A stretch of 64,000 nt of DNA from Scalesia atractyloides (Eukaryota > Streptophyta > Magnoliopsida > Asterales > Asteraceae), in the NCBI GenBank assembly GCA_947069175.1, contig CAMTDV010000028.1, positions 71,346,157-71,410,156 of the forward strand. The letters are read 5' to 3'. Below are positions 34,661 through 46,848 of the stretch, piece by piece. The notes under the pieces were generated by a model. The model was not told where the DNA came from, did no database searches, and was given only the letters and a program-made list of their open reading frames with translations. Every line of letters starts with the position of its first letter. Position 1 is the stretch's first letter. The position numbers were made by a program, and so were the translations under genes.

Positions 34661-37600
34661 ATGAATCAAATTCAAAGTCTTCCTTCTTCTCCTGACGATG
34701 ACTCTGGCTCCATGACCACCGCTCCACAGGTAATTTCACTATTTCTGGCGATTATGTTGTTATGTTTATTGAATGAATTGAATTTGATTGGTAGTGGAAC
34801 GTGTTTATTAGGTTTAATTTGTTGATTACTGATAGAGAGGGTGGTGTCTATAACAGAAACACATATATCTGTACAGGCATGATCAAATACAAATAGATCT
34901 TTACTTGAGAAACGTAGGAAGCAAAGTGCTGATATGAATACAAAGTGTTGATATACAAATAACAAACTGCTGTGCTGATATGTAACAACGCCTGATGATG
35001 TCGTGTGTCGTTACATATCAGAGTGCTGATATGTAACAACACGGTGCTGGTATCATGTGTTGTTACATATCACCGCTGCTTGTTACATGTCAGCACTTTG
35101 TTATTTGCGTATCAACACTTTGTGTTCGTATCAGTACTTTGCTTCCTACGTCTCTCACGTTAAGATCTATTTGTATTTGATCATGCCTGAACTGATAGAT
35201 ACGTCTTCAATATATGTGTTTCTGTTAGATTATTTGCTTTTGTTTTTATCTCATGCTATGTAAGTGAATTGTGTTAAAGGACGAATTGTGTTTCGATATT
35301 TTTATCTATCATGATTTTTAGGTTGACCTTTAGCTAGTTAACTTTACAGGGATAGGAATCATAGTAGGCAACGGATAGGTAATTTAGAATTCAATTGAAA
35401 CGGTGGAAATAAGATAGTTTTACTGTTTGTTTGGATACAGAATACACTACCAAACAAATGAAAGGATGACGATATCCAACACACAATAACCCTTGTGAAC
35501 CGGATCTACAACACACAGGATTGCTGAATTTGCAAGCTTTGCTAGTCTCATAATTCTAAGTTGTTGTTAAATCAAACCTCACAATTGTATAGAACAATCT
35601 GATAGTAGCTACAAATAGATTATGTGGCAAAACTAATGATGGAAATATGTTGCTGGGATCACTTATAGTTAGGCTTTATATATAAATAATCACAAGTTAG
35701 GGACTGTAGTAAATATTGTTTTTTATAAATTGTTTTTATTTGATTAAGGTGTGAATTTGAACTATAGAGTGCAGGGCAAAGCCAGATAAGTGCAGATAGT
35801 GGTAATTTAATGGAACCGGCTTTTGGGGATTCGCGCCACTGGCAAGACGTGTTCTGGCTAGGAATTTTTCTTTTACATTTGATTTTAGTAGGTCTTGCAC
35901 TCGGGGTACTCGGGATTAACAGATTTAGGAAGAAAGATAGGCTTAACATAGATCAATACACAAACAGATTCATCGGAAACGAAGCTGATTTAACCGAAGA
36001 CTACTGGCCACTATACGCTATTGCAGCTGCAGTCGGTACAGTTCTTGGGTGGGCTTGGTTATTGTTACTCGGTTCACGAGCCAATCAAATGATGAAGATA
36101 TCGGTTCACATATTAACTACCTATCTTGCGGTTCTTAGTGTTTTTTGCTTTTGGGACAAACTGGTTTTCTGGGGAGTTGCTTTTGCTATCGGTTCTGGTT
36201 TGCAGTTTTTATACATCATATCGGTCATAGACAGGTTATATTCAACACTAAGACTTGTGGTTTTTAGAGTAAATTGCAATTTACGTCCTTTATGTTTGAG
36301 CTTAATTGTAGGCGGTGTCCTTTAACTAACGAAGTTATACTAGATGTCCTTGATGTTATTGTTTTTCATCAGGCGATGTCCTTTTGCCCTAACTCAGTTA
36401 TTTTTTTCTGTTAACTCTTAACAAGTGCCACGCACATGAGGGCACGATGGTCATTTTTCACTGAATATCTTTAGTAAATTGCATTTTACGTCCTCTTAAG
36501 TTTCAACCAAATTTCAGGCTCGGTCCTTTAACTAACGAAATTATAGCAGATGTCCTTTATGTTATAGCAAAAGGACACCGCGTGTATAGAATCTGAAACA
36601 TAAATGACATCCGTTGTAATTTCATTAGTTAAAGGACAATGCCTGAAATTTGGTTGAAACTTAAAAGGACATAAAAATACAATTTACTATAGATCTTAAT
36701 TGAAAATGACCATTATACCCTCATGTGAGTGGCACGTGTTAAGAGTTAATAGAAAAAATTAACTGGGTTAGGGAAAAAGGACACTGCCTGATGAGAAACA
36801 GTAACATAAAGGACATTCAGTGTAATTCCGGTAGTTAAAGAACAACACCTGCAATTCGGCTCAAACTTAAAGGACGCAAATTGCAATTTAGTCTGATTTT
36901 TACTTCTTACCACTTCAATTCTTTTTTTTTCATTTGTGTTTTGACTTTTATTTAGACTTCCGTTTACCATGTTGGTGCTGCAAAGAGCCGTAATGATGGT
37001 ATGGAAGCTTCCAGACGTTATGAGAATCACATGTGTATTCATGGTAGTCATGTGCCTATGGCTAGCGTTATGGTCGTTCGGTGCAGCCGGTGTAGTGGCT
37101 TCAAGCATCGGTGACGGTGGACGATGGTGGCTTCTTGTGGTGAGGTGGCCAGTTTTGCTTTCCGATAAACTTTTTGTTTAACATTAACTGAAACATGTAT
37201 TGTCTCATGTGATGGCGTGTACGTACTCCATGCAGGTTTTCTCAGTGAGTTTATTTTGGACAGGTGCGGTTCTTTGTAATACCGTTCATGTTATAGTATC
37301 CGGTATGGTGTTTCTTGTGCTTATTCATGGCGGTCCAGAGGCAGCATCAATGCCACGGGACCCACTGCTTCAGTCATTACGGTATGCTGTGACTACTTCT
37401 TTTGGAAGCATTTGTTACGGCTCGCTTTTCACAGCTGCTATTAGAACACTACGATGGGAGGTAAATACATTTTTACTCACTTTTCATTTGCAAACACAAC
37501 ATATTGGATAATATTGTTCTAAGTTTAAATTCATTATATTTACCAGATTAGGGGTTTCAGATCAAAGATCGGAAACAATGAATGTCTATTGTGCTGCGTG

Positions 37601-38285
37601 GATTTCGTGTTTCATTTAGTTGAAACGCTAGTTCGTTTCTTCAACAAGTACGCATACGTACAGGTGAGTAAATAGTTATCCAAATGCGTGTATTGAAGGA
37701 TGTATGGTGAATGTTTGATTTCTAAATGTCTATTCTTCAGATTGCGATTTATGGGAAAAGTTTCAATCGCTCGGCTAGAGACGCGTGGGAACTATTTCAA
37801 TCAACCGGTGTTGAAGCACTTATCGGATATGATTGTTCTGGTGCTGTTTTACTGATGGGAACACTCTTAGGTGGACTTATTACCGGAACTTGTGCGGTAA
37901 TTTTGACCAGGATTAAACATTCTGACCGCGTGATCATGATGGGGTCCACATCAGTTTTAATGGGCATGATCTTGGTAAGTAGATGCGATCATGCAAATCA
38001 TCCTGCATTTTTTGTTTTCGTCTATAAGACCAAAATGAAACGTAAGCATTTATAAACACACTTTTGTAGGTTGGATTAGCAATGGTAGTGGTTGAAAGTG
38101 CTGTTACATCAATATACATATGTTACGCAGAAGATCCGTTGTTGATACATAGGTGGGACCCAGATTTTTTTAACCAGATGTCGGAGACGTTACATGAACG
38201 TCTCCAGCACAGAAGCTCTCGAGGAACGCAAGTCTTGAATCGAAATCGGCCTGTTGACCACATACAAGAAACAACTTCTATATGA
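34661..38285 (+). CDS. Choline transporter-like (CTL/PNS1 family) membrane protein
   Basis: Seven exons close to 503 residues: 34661-34729, 35768-36234, 36956-37139, 37236-37460, 37547-37663, 37741-37974, 38070-38285. Exon 2 must use the acceptor at 35767, since the next AG leads to a stop. The short N-tail is Ser/Asp-rich. About ten hydrophobic segments follow, among them VFWLGIFLLHLILVGLALGV, LYAIAAAVGTVLGWAWLLLL and MGTLLGGLITGTCAVIL. The NKYAYVQIAIYGKSFNRSAR block is the signature region of the choline-transporter-like family. The C-tail, after YICYAEDP, is hydrophilic. The family sits in plasma or internal membranes; the substrate in plants is not firmly known. A TATA-like TTTAAATA lies about 45 bp upstream of the ATG. 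Introns 1 and 2 each hold a long foldback, and a copia element lies in the 3' UTR. Confidence 0.88.
34852..35227. mobile_element. Foldback (long inverted repeat) in intron 1 of the transporter gene, 376 bp
   Basis: The ends TAACAGAAACACATATAT and ATATATGTGTTTCTGTTA are perfect inverted copies. Pairing continues inward through CATGATCAAATACAAATAGATCTT, ACGTAGGAAGCAAAGT and CAAAGTGTTGATA segments almost to the centre, with small gaps. The central part repeats GTGCTGATATGTAACAAC. It is a MITE-like element of unassigned superfamily; no clear target duplication was found. Confidence 0.85.
36270..36900. mobile_element. Foldback element in intron 2 of the transporter gene, 630 bp
   Basis: The left end TAAATTGCAATTTACGTCC is mirrored by the right end GGACGCAAATTGCAATTTA. 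Long inner blocks also pair: AGGCGATGTCCTTTTGCCCTAAC with GTTAGGGAAAAAGGACACTGCC, and GTTAACTCTTAACAAGTGCCACG with CGTGTTAAGAGTTAA. A secondary hairpin of the same consensus lies in the middle (36470-36690). The element is non-coding and its superfamily is unassigned. Confidence 0.85.
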
Positions 38286-38353
38286 TCTTTTAACTTTTTT
38301 TTTTTCTAACTTTTTTGCAAGTTTGAGGTTGGTTTGTGTCAGTTAGTGAAAAT

Positions 38354-38488
38354 TGAAACGTATAATTGTATTTAGGTTTTATTATTTTAATAATGAAGAA
38401 TACAAGGCCCTATATATAGATAAACTAATTACAACTTGGTACCCTTAATAATAATAAACTTGTCTAATTTAAATAACTTAGTCTAACA
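38354..38488 (-). repeat. Copia 3' LTR
   Basis: Left LTR, from TGAAACGTATAATTG to AACTTAGTCTAACA on the plus strand. It matches the right LTR at 132 of 135 positions. It is preceded on the left by AAT and then the GTGAA target duplication, so three bases separate the TG end from the duplication. Confidence 0.95.
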
Positions 38489-40163
38489 TCCCCCGCAAGT
38501 TGAGGGCGGGGAACGACCTGCAACTTGGACCGTAGAAACTCAAATCTTTGTGAAGGTAGAGCCTTTGTAAACACATCAGCAATTTGATCATTAGTGGAGA
38601 TGAACTTGACATTCAGCTTCCCTTGAGTAACTTGTTCACGAACAAACTGATAGTCTATTTCAACATGTTTTGTACGAGCATGAAATACTGGATTAGCAGA
38701 GAGAGGTTGCACCAAGATAATCACACCAAAGCGTTGGTACCTGGCTAACCAGACCGAGTTCATGAAGAAGAGATTTCAGCCAAATCAGTTCTGCTACAGT
38801 ATCAGCAATAGCCTTATATTCAGATTCTGTTGAAGATCGAGAGACAGTTCGTTGTTTTCGAGCAGACCACGAAATAAGATTAGAACCCAGATAGACAACA
38901 TATCCCCCGTGGAACGACGATCGATAGGGCAACCAGCCCAATCAGAATCCGAGAACGCCCGAAGACTAGTAGCCTAATGAGAGCCAGAAAAGGCTTGTAG
39001 CGTAGACCCCGTGTTGTGACGAAATAAGAGACCCATATCAGCCGTGCCCTTCAAGTAACGTAGAATACGTTTCACCCCAGCCCAATGATTCTCGGTAGGA
39101 GCATGCATGAATTGACAAACCTTATTAACTGTAAAAGCAATGTCCGGACGAGTTAAAGTTGCATATTGAAGAGCACCGACCGTTTGCCTGTACCTAGAAG
39201 GATCATCAAGTAATGGGCTATCATCAGGTAAGAAAACCTGAGAAGTACTCATAGGGGATGACACGGGTTTGCAGTCTGCAAGACCTGCACGATGAAGAAT
39301 ATCAAGAATGTATTTTCGTTGAGATAGGACCAGATCCGAACCATGATGCACCACTTCAATACCCAAAAAATAATGTAATGGACCCAGATCTTTAATTGCA
39401 AACATAGAGCTCAAGCGATCAATAACAGCAGTAACAGCCCCAGAGTGATTACCTGTGATGATAATATCATCTACATAGACAAGAAGGTAAACCAAAGTAC
39501 CATTGTTGTTAAGAATAAACAGGGACGGGTCAGTTTTGGACCCGTGAAAACCCAATGGTAAAGAGCCGTTGATAATTTTGTAAACCAGGCACGAGGAGCT
39601 TGCTTGAGACCATACAAAGACTTGTGTAATAAGCACACATGATCTGGCCTAGTCGGGTCAACAAAACCAGGAGGTTGCCTCATATAAACTGTCTCCTGAA
39701 GATCACCATGCAGAAAGGCATTCTGAACATCTAATTGTCTGAGAATCCACTTGTTGGTGACAGCTAGGGATAAGATAGTCCGAACCGTAGCAGGTTTGAT
39801 TACTGGGCTGAAAGTCTCATGATAGTCAACTCCATGTTGCTGGTGAAAACCTTTAGCAACAAGTCGTGCCTTGTACCTGCTGATGTTCCCATTTGCATCT
39901 GTTTTTAACCTGTAAACCCACTTACAATCAACCAAGTTAGTATGAGGGGCAGGGGGAACTAACGTCCATGTCCCATTCCTATGTAGCGCATCCAACTCTT
40001 TAGCCATGGCTTGGCGCCATTCTAAAGACTTATTAGCAACGGTAAAGGAGGTGGGCTCAGCGGGTAAGGCAGGGGTAGTGGTGGCAGTATAGGCAGCGGG
40101 ATTATAACGAGTGGGTGGCTTGGGGTTTGAACGAAGGTTGGATGGGCGAGGTCTAGGTGCTTA
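38464..40163 (-). pseudogene. Copia reverse transcriptase and RNase H (broken)
   Basis: Reverse transcriptase begins near 40007 (KELDALHRNGTWTLVPPAP, then CKWVYRLK and YKARLVAKGF). The catalytic YVDDIIITGN lies near 39470. A frameshift near 39570 splits it. RNase H follows from about 38941 (GGYVVYLGSNLISWSARKQ, STESEYKAIADTVAELIWL) after another shift, and the tail HVEIDYQFVRE..ADVFTKALP ends at about 38500. The TAA at 40161-40163 separates this part from integrase in the same frame. It would have copied element RNA into DNA; this copy cannot make the whole polyprotein. Confidence 0.92.
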
Positions 40164-41993
40164 GGTGGGTTGGACCATGGGAACTGTGGGTTCGGTTGAG
40201 GGTTCGGGTGGGGTGTTGGTATCGGTTTGTAGTTGTGGGTCTGATTGGGTAGGTTCGGGAGGTGCAGTTGTGGGTGGTATAGGAGGAGTAAGTGGTGTGG
40301 GTGCAGCTGGAAAACCGGGTGGTGGGTCAGGAAATATTGAGACGTAGGGTGGGGAAGGTTGTGGTGGGGTTTGGGTAGGTACGGGTTTGTTATATGGAAA
40401 GACATGTTCATTAAAGCGAACATGTCGGGCAATGTATATTCGTTCGGTGGATGGGTCAAAGCATCGATAGCCATGATGAACAGGGCTGTAGCCAAGAAAG
40501 ACGCAAGGAGTGGATCGAAATTCAATTTTGTGACGGTTATATGGACGAAGATAAGGAAAGCATTGGCATCCAAAAACACGAAGAAAAGAGTAGTCAGGTT
40601 TTCGTTGAAATACATGTTCATATGGAGATTTGTTAGAGGAGACACGAGAGGGAAGTCGGTTGACTAAGTAAACAGCTGTCTCAAAGGCAAATTGCCAGAA
40701 ACGTTGGGGAAGACTGGACTGTGCAAGAAGTGTAAGTCCGGTTTCCACAACGTGCCGATGACGACGCTCGACCATCCCATTTTGCTCACTTGTGTGAGGG
40801 CAAGAGCGGCGATGAATGATACCATGACTGGTGCAAAAAGATGTAAGCGTACGAAACTCTCCCCCCCAATCAGATTGAATGCATTTAAGTTTGGTGTTAA
40901 ATTATCGTTCTACTAGTTTAATAAAGTTGGTTAGCACATTGTAAACATCTGATTTTTGAGCTAGGGGATAAAACCACATGTATCTAGAATAGTGATCCAC
41001 ACATAACAAAAAGAAACGATGACCATCAACAGACAAATCGGGCGACGGCCCCCAAACATCACAATAAACAAGATCTAACAAATTTTTGCTACGAAAAGAT
41101 GAGTCTGATAAAGATAATTTTGACGACTTGCCTAGTTGACAAGAAGTACATAATGTATTTGAAAACTTGTCAGTAATAGGTAAAGAACAATGAGAGATAA
41201 TTGAACGAAAAACTTGAGCATGAGGGTGTCCTAAGCGTTGATGCCAAATGCTAGAAGAAGCTTTGACAGCCGTGAAAGCGACTTTAAGGATAGACTGGAG
41301 CTGAGGAAGACGAATGGAGTACAAACCATGTTCACTGGGACCCGTTAGGAGGGTTGTGCGTGTAGACTCGTCCTTCACAACAAAATAAGACGAGTGAAAT
41401 TCAAAGAAAACATCATTATCCACACAAAATTTTTGAACGGACAAAAGGTTTTGTTTAAGGTCAGGAACGTGAAGTATATTAGATAATTTAAAGGTTTTGT
41501 TAGGCGAGTAAATAGTTGAGGAGCCAATATGAAAGATAGGTAGTGGGTTACCGTCACCAATAAGTAAAGAATCATTACCAAAGTAGGCCTCCGAGTTGTC
41601 AATGCTAGATAAGTCTGGCGTGGCATGTCCATTGCATCCAGTGTCAGGCTTCCAAGTGAATCCTGATTGGGAGGCAACATCAGAGTGAGCAGCAAAGTTG
41701 GCTTGTGGTGCTGCACGTGATTGGTTCGGTTGATTTGGACATTGAGAGGGGAGATGACCAATGCCACAATGGTTACTGTGGCCATAGACTGTGTTCTGTG
41801 TTGACGCCCAAGAGAATTGACGAGTGCTAGTGTTGTCCTGATTGCGGTTATTTTGGCCACCACGAGAGTTACCACGGGAAGAACCACGAGAGCCACGGTT
41901 GCCTCTGTTGTTGTTAAAGGATCGAGACCCAAAGTAAGCTTGTGGTTGTGAAGAAGATGCAGGATGAAGTTGATATCCCAACTGAGAAGCCAT
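40161..41993 (-). pseudogene. Copia protease and integrase region (one internal stop)
   Basis: The frame opens at 41993 in an RG/N-rich nucleocapsid-like segment with a degenerate zinc knuckle (CGIGHLPSQC lacks the first Cys pair). Protease follows with the DTG active site (KPDTGCNGHAT, near 41640). Then come the H-H-C-C motif (WHQRLGHP, CTSCQLGK), the integrase core with its first Asp in DLVYCDVWGP, and, after a TAG at 40902-40904, the third acidic residue region and MVERRHRHVVE. The C-terminal part has RVFGCQCFPYLRPYN and a long proline/threonine-rich spacer ending at a TAA. Confidence 0.9.
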
Positions 41994-42762
41994 GAGTTAA
42001 AGACTATGAAGTTGTTGCCGCAGGGAATCAATATTTGGCTGTGGTGGAGTTGGGACAGCAGCCGTAAGGGGCTGTTGTGAAGTTGTGGCAGCCGCAAACA
42101 AGGCGTGTGGCACCTGCTGATGGGTGCCAAGATCTTTGTGATCATGTAGTCATGATCACTCAGTAACCCGTGTAGTTCAGTAAAAGTAACAGGAGGGGAA
42201 CGAGCCAATAAGTTGGCCTTGAGGCCATTATATTCTTCACGAAGGCCGGTAACAGTTAACATGATCAGATCTTTTTCCTTCATCGGTTCTCCTATGTTGG
42301 CAAGGGCAGTAGCATACTCTTGAGCCCGGGCCAGATAGTTAGCCGGTTTTTCATCACCCTTCATGGTGATTCGCAGCAGTTGGCTTTTGAGAGTAAATTC
42401 ATGAGAGGAGGAAACGGGTGCATAAGCGCGTTCAAGTGATAACCATACCTCACGAGAAGTGTGTCCCTGAACATGCTGAAAAGATTCCTCAGAAACTGTG
42501 TTGACAATAAGCATACGGACATGAGCATCATTGGCAAGCTATGGAGCATAACTCGGGTTAACAGTGTGGTTGTTCCAGTTGTAACATCCTTTGATGGGCA
42601 AGGGATGGTACCATTCACATAACCGAGTAGGTTATGAGAGGCAAGGAAGGGTTCGACTATTTGTTTCCAGTAGCCATAGTTTGTAGGTTTTAGGTTGAAA
42701 GCAAACTTGTGAGAGTTATGGATAGTTTTTTCCTGATTTGTAAAGGTTGTTATGGCAGCCAT
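41950..42762 (-). pseudogene. Copia gag (frameshifted)
   Basis: The start at 42762 gives MAAITTFTNQEKTIHNSHKF and LKPTNYGYWKQIVEPFLASH, typical of the copia gag N-terminus. The frame then shifts, and the UBN2-type core continues from about 42514 (REVWLSLERAYAP, YLARAQEYATALA, LTVTGLREEYNGLK). Another shift near 42110 leads into the nucleocapsid frame. Gag would form the particle that holds element RNA. Confidence 0.88.
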
Positions 42763-43057
42763 AATAATTGGCTTAGGTTTGTTAATCGATGCAGGAAGGT
42801 GGCAGGCTGCGGCTGCTTTTAGGGTAGAAGAAGGCTGCGGCTGTAGGTTGGTTGGGTTGCTAGGCTGCGGCTGTTAGGTTGTTAGAAGCCACAGGATTGG
42901 TAATCGGCTGTTAAGTTGGTTAGGGTTGATAGCTGCAGCAGTGAAGAGAAAAAAAAAAGGAAGAAGAGGAAGGCTGCGGCTGCTTTTGGGGTAGAAGAAG
43001 GTTGCGGCTGTTTTAGGGTTTAGGGAATCCCAGAGCGTATAAGCTCTGATACCAAAT

Positions 43058-43192
43058 TGAAACGTATAATTGTATTTAGGTTTTCTTATTTTAATAATGA
43101 AGAATACAAGGCTCTATATATAGATAAACTAATTACAACTTGATACCCTTAATAATAATAAACTTGTCTAATTTAAATAACTTAGTCTAACA
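43058..43192 (-). repeat. Copia 5' LTR
   Basis: Right LTR, 135 bp, with three mismatches to the left LTR. AAT and the reversed primer-binding site lie immediately to its left, and the GTGAA target duplication to its right. A TATATATAG motif lies in its middle. Confidence 0.95.
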
Positions 43193-43423
43193 GTGAATAA
43201 TTTTAGTTTATGTTGTTTACCATGATAATTTATCCTTTTTCCTTTTTTCCTTTAGGCCTCAATTTGTATATTTTTAATTAAACATATGTTTTGAAGTGTA
43301 TATTTCTTTTCAAGTGCGGGCTTTATTCTAGAAATGACTGTTTGGGCCTTTATTTATGAACAATAGCTTGGACTTTTTTTATTTATTTCCGGACATATAA
43401 TATGTGTACCATCTTCCAATGAC

Positions 43424-43773
43424 TAAAGGTGTACAAAACCCGATTTAGCCCAAAGCGGTTCGGCTTGAAGACTGGGTTGTTTTTTTTTAGTTTGGTCTCA
43501 AACCGGTTTAGCCTAAACCAGTTAACGTTAAGAACTTGTCTTAGGGTTGAAATTCCCAAGTCACCCAAACCGATTTGAATCGGGTTCAAAAACGGTTTTA
43601 GCGTTAAAACCGATTTTTTATCTTATTTTTGGGTGGGCTCAAATCGGTCTAGGTTGAAACTGGTTCTCAACACAAAAATCTCAAATGTGTACCAAACCAC
43701 TGGGTCAGGTTGGACCCAAACCAGTTTTGTTTTACCGGGTTAGCGGACCCAAACCGGGTTTTTTACACCTCTA
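43424..43773. mobile_element. hAT-type MITE, 350 bp
   Basis: Termini TAAAGGTGTACAAAACCCG and GGGTTTTTTACACCTCTA are inverted copies. The flanks ccaatgac and tcaatgag match at six of eight positions. The interior is rich in AACCGGTTT-like motifs, as in the element at 9658. It has no coding capacity. Confidence 0.75.
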
Positions 43774-46700
43774 TCAATGAGAATGAGCACAATCTATGAC
43801 GATCATATAACTGGGCCGAGGGTGCACAGGCCCATTATGAACTTTGATCGAAAAGTAATGTTTTGTTGTGAATAGTATTGTGATAGCGTGTTGGCTTATA
43901 TTACTATTTTTGGGCCCGGAAAAGTAAAAAGGTAAAATTGAATTAAAAGCAGATCATAAATACATTGAAAAAAATGGACGAAATGAGCGTCACAGTCACA
44001 TCATCTTTTGCCCCCACTTTTCCAGCAGCCAACAGCAGGTGTGTTGAGTGTAGCTATATCAATTTTATTAATACCAACATAGTAGTTTGCGAAAAAACGT
44101 AGTTGTAATTCAGAACGTATAGCAAACCATAATAATGTATAAACAAAATTATAAAATTAATTAAAATAATATATTAATGGGTTATGTTATTTACGTCGTA
44201 ACCCGGCTCTGAATGTCAAAATAATAACCAAAGGTATAACGATATAGTAAATAACAAAAGTAAAAATAAGGTAAACGATAGAAACTTGGTCGGTTTCGGC
44301 GAGCTCGTTATAGCATAGAAAAAAATTAAAAAGTATGTTAAAAAGAGTATCGGCATATTCGTTAAAAATATTAAACTATAAAAACCTTTGCCACACTCAT
44401 TATAGCAAACGAAAGGAAAACTTTTAACAATATATCTAAACGATATTAACATGTTTGTTAAAAAACTATTTAGAGGTAGAAAAGAAATTTGGTAAAAGTA
44501 AAAAAATACAATAGTTAAACCAAAGGGTTATAAATGAAAAATATGATAAATAACGAATTAAAATAAAGGATGAAAGAATTGATAAACTTATAAAACATGC
44601 ATTATATGTTGTACAATACTATTTATATTCTCTTCTTTAATATTATATATAATATATAATTTTTACAATAAGATTATCATCTTAAGGGGTTTTTAACTTT
44701 ATATATATATACATGTACGCAACTTTTTATGTATTCGCCACCTATATTATATTATAACGAGTTTAAGAGTAATTTACCCAGACATTTTATTATTAATGTT
44801 CGAATGTTTAGCGTACAGCCTTGACATGTCAAAGCATTTAATTTAATCTCTTTGTTCTAATTTTGAGCAAGTTGACATGACAAAGCATTTAATTTCAGTA
44901 AAATCCAAACACGCTATATTTATTAATGAGTTAAACAATTGACCTAAACACAACACTGTGAATCTTATGCTTGTAAAAGGAGATTTATAAAAAGTGTAGC
45001 AGGTCGATGCTTCGCTTATTTAAATCTATGATTTAGGTATAAAAAGATCATTACTCACGTTTCTTAAATAATGAGTCAATGCCTAATAGTAACGTCCTTT
45101 TGTAAGTATTTGTGTTTTACAAAATTTAATTGAAAAGATTGTTCTAAATGACCCTTTTTAAACTTGAAAAAATTGCTAGAAAGAATTTGCCGTTAAAAAA
45201 AAAGTAGAAGTTTGATAATAATATAATATAATATAATATAATATAATTAATAATGTAAGTAAAAGTTTTATTATATCCTTTTATGAATGAGATGATAACA
45301 CTTTGGAGAGAGAGAGAGAGTTACCTGCTGCTACTTACTAAGCCTACCATATCAAGATACAGACGTAGGTGCACCTTGAACTACGCTCCCACGCGCCGAC
45401 CCTTGTGCCAACTGCCCCCCACTCTTTACTTGGTACAAACGTCGCCCATATAAAAACAATTATCATAACATTTTTCAAATAAAAATATCACAACAGAGAG
45501 ATTGTTATTTTAAATAAGGACATAAAAATACAAATACTCTATAAAACATACTAATGACGTGTAAAACTAAAAAAACTCGATTATGTTTTCGTAATTATAA
45601 TTTATTAATACAGTAACTATCGGATATAGAGTAATTATGATATACTTGTAGAGTAATTTTGAATTATATGTTAATTGATAACTTTGTAGAGTAATTGTGT
45701 TTTTGTTATGTTATTTTGACAAACTAGTAGACTAATTATAATATGCTTGTAGAGTAATTTTGAATAACTAGTTGTTTGATACACTTGTAAAACAATTTTG
45801 AATAATATCTTGTAGTAATGTATTAATGATTAACTGTTAGAGTAATTATGATACACTTGTAGAGTAATTTTGAATTTTATGTTGTTTGATACACTTGTAG
45901 AGTAACTTTGATAAATATTCTACTAATAAAATAATTACGAAAATGGCACTGTATTTTTTACTTTTTCCTTCCATTCGTACGTTAAGCGTATTTGTATGCG
46001 AACTTTACTTTTTAAATAAGATTACAAGAGATATGGTTATCATAGTATATAAATACTTACGTTTTTTTATTTTTAATAGTCCCTCTCAAGTAAGGCTATT
46101 CACGAACCAAACGGACGTTTACTCGTGTTTGGCTCGTTTATAAACCGAACTGAGTGGAGTGGTTCATTTAATACTAAGCCTCAAATCAAACGGCGTTTTC
46201 GAAGTAGTGAATATTTCAAACGAGCATCTGACAATTGTGTCACCTAATAAAAATTTGCAGTGAGAGACAGTCACAAAATGTTAGGTCTTAAGTTTTTTAT
46301 GTCTTTAAAAACAGACACATTTTATGGTATAATATATTTATTATGAATAACAATGTTGTGGTCGATAAGGCGATAACCATATTGCACGAACATTAAGGTT
46401 AAGAGCAGGAGATGATCGACTTAGGGTAACAACATGAGACGATGCGATGAGCAAACTGTGTCGTTTAGCCGTTTAGAGTTTAACTTTTAGATTTGGTGTT
46501 AAATTTTTCATTGTCACCAGTACTTATAAATATAGTTGTAAATTTGCATATAATGGATCAAAATCTAACAATGGACCAAAATCTAATAAAGTGGTATATA
46601 TTAAACAATAAACTTAATTAGTATTTATGTATATATGTATATATATATGTGTGTGTGTGTATATATATATACAGGAAACGGTTAAAATGAGAACCACCTT

Positions 46701-46848
46701 GAGTTATGAGAACCGTAAGAACTAGACCTTACAAGAGGTTTTTCAAAAAAAATCTCAAAATCTTTAAAAAGTCACATGTTCCAGCAAAAAAAATTTGTCG
46801 CCTGCAAATTTTTTCATCAATCTAATAAAAATTATTGGTGATGTCATT
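43774..46848. other. Gene-free AT-rich spacer
   Basis: No gene recognised. It holds an (ATAAT)n tract at 45219-45247, GA-repeat GAGAGAGAGAGAG near 45308, the TTGTAGAGTAATTTTGA repeat cluster at 45600-45915, a TA/TG microsatellite at 46628-46671, and a stretch from 46672 starting ACAGGAAACGGTTAAAATGA that resembles the end of a common plant DNA transposon. That last point is low confidence. Confidence 0.45.
45600..45915. repeat. Degenerate tandem repeat of TTGTAGAGTAATTTTGA units
   Basis: The motif CTTGTAGAGTAATTTTGAAT or a close variant appears near 45648, 45690, 45749, 45785, 45858 and 45895. TGTTTGATACACTTG often sits between copies, with a spacing of roughly 36 bp where best preserved. 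It is a decayed minisatellite. Confidence 0.7.

Larger units (their letters stand above)
38354..43192 (-). mobile_element. Ty1/copia LTR retrotransposon, near-complete, inactive
   Basis: The 4.84-kb element has 135-bp LTRs, a primer site at 43042-43054 (reversed TGGTATCAGAGCT) and a polypurine tract beside the left LTR (minus strand GCGGGGGA). Domain order on the minus strand is gag, protease, integrase, reverse transcriptase, RNase H, which defines copia. A GTGAA target duplication flanks it (38346-38350 and 43193-43197). The LTRs differ at three positions, so the insertion is young, yet pol has at least two in-frame stops and several frameshifts. The short LTRs and small size suggest an Ale-like lineage, which is an inference. 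Confidence 0.95.

Noticed and set aside
40022..40645. 207-residue histidine/proline-rich minus-strand frame
   Set aside because: It is a shifted frame over the copia integrase C-terminus, whose correct frame (40161-40775) has the expected family motifs.
41375..42514. 379-residue frame as an intact gag protein
   Set aside because: Only the first ~130 residues match copia gag. The rest is a shifted reading of the nucleocapsid and protease region, so the frame is a fusion created by a frameshift.
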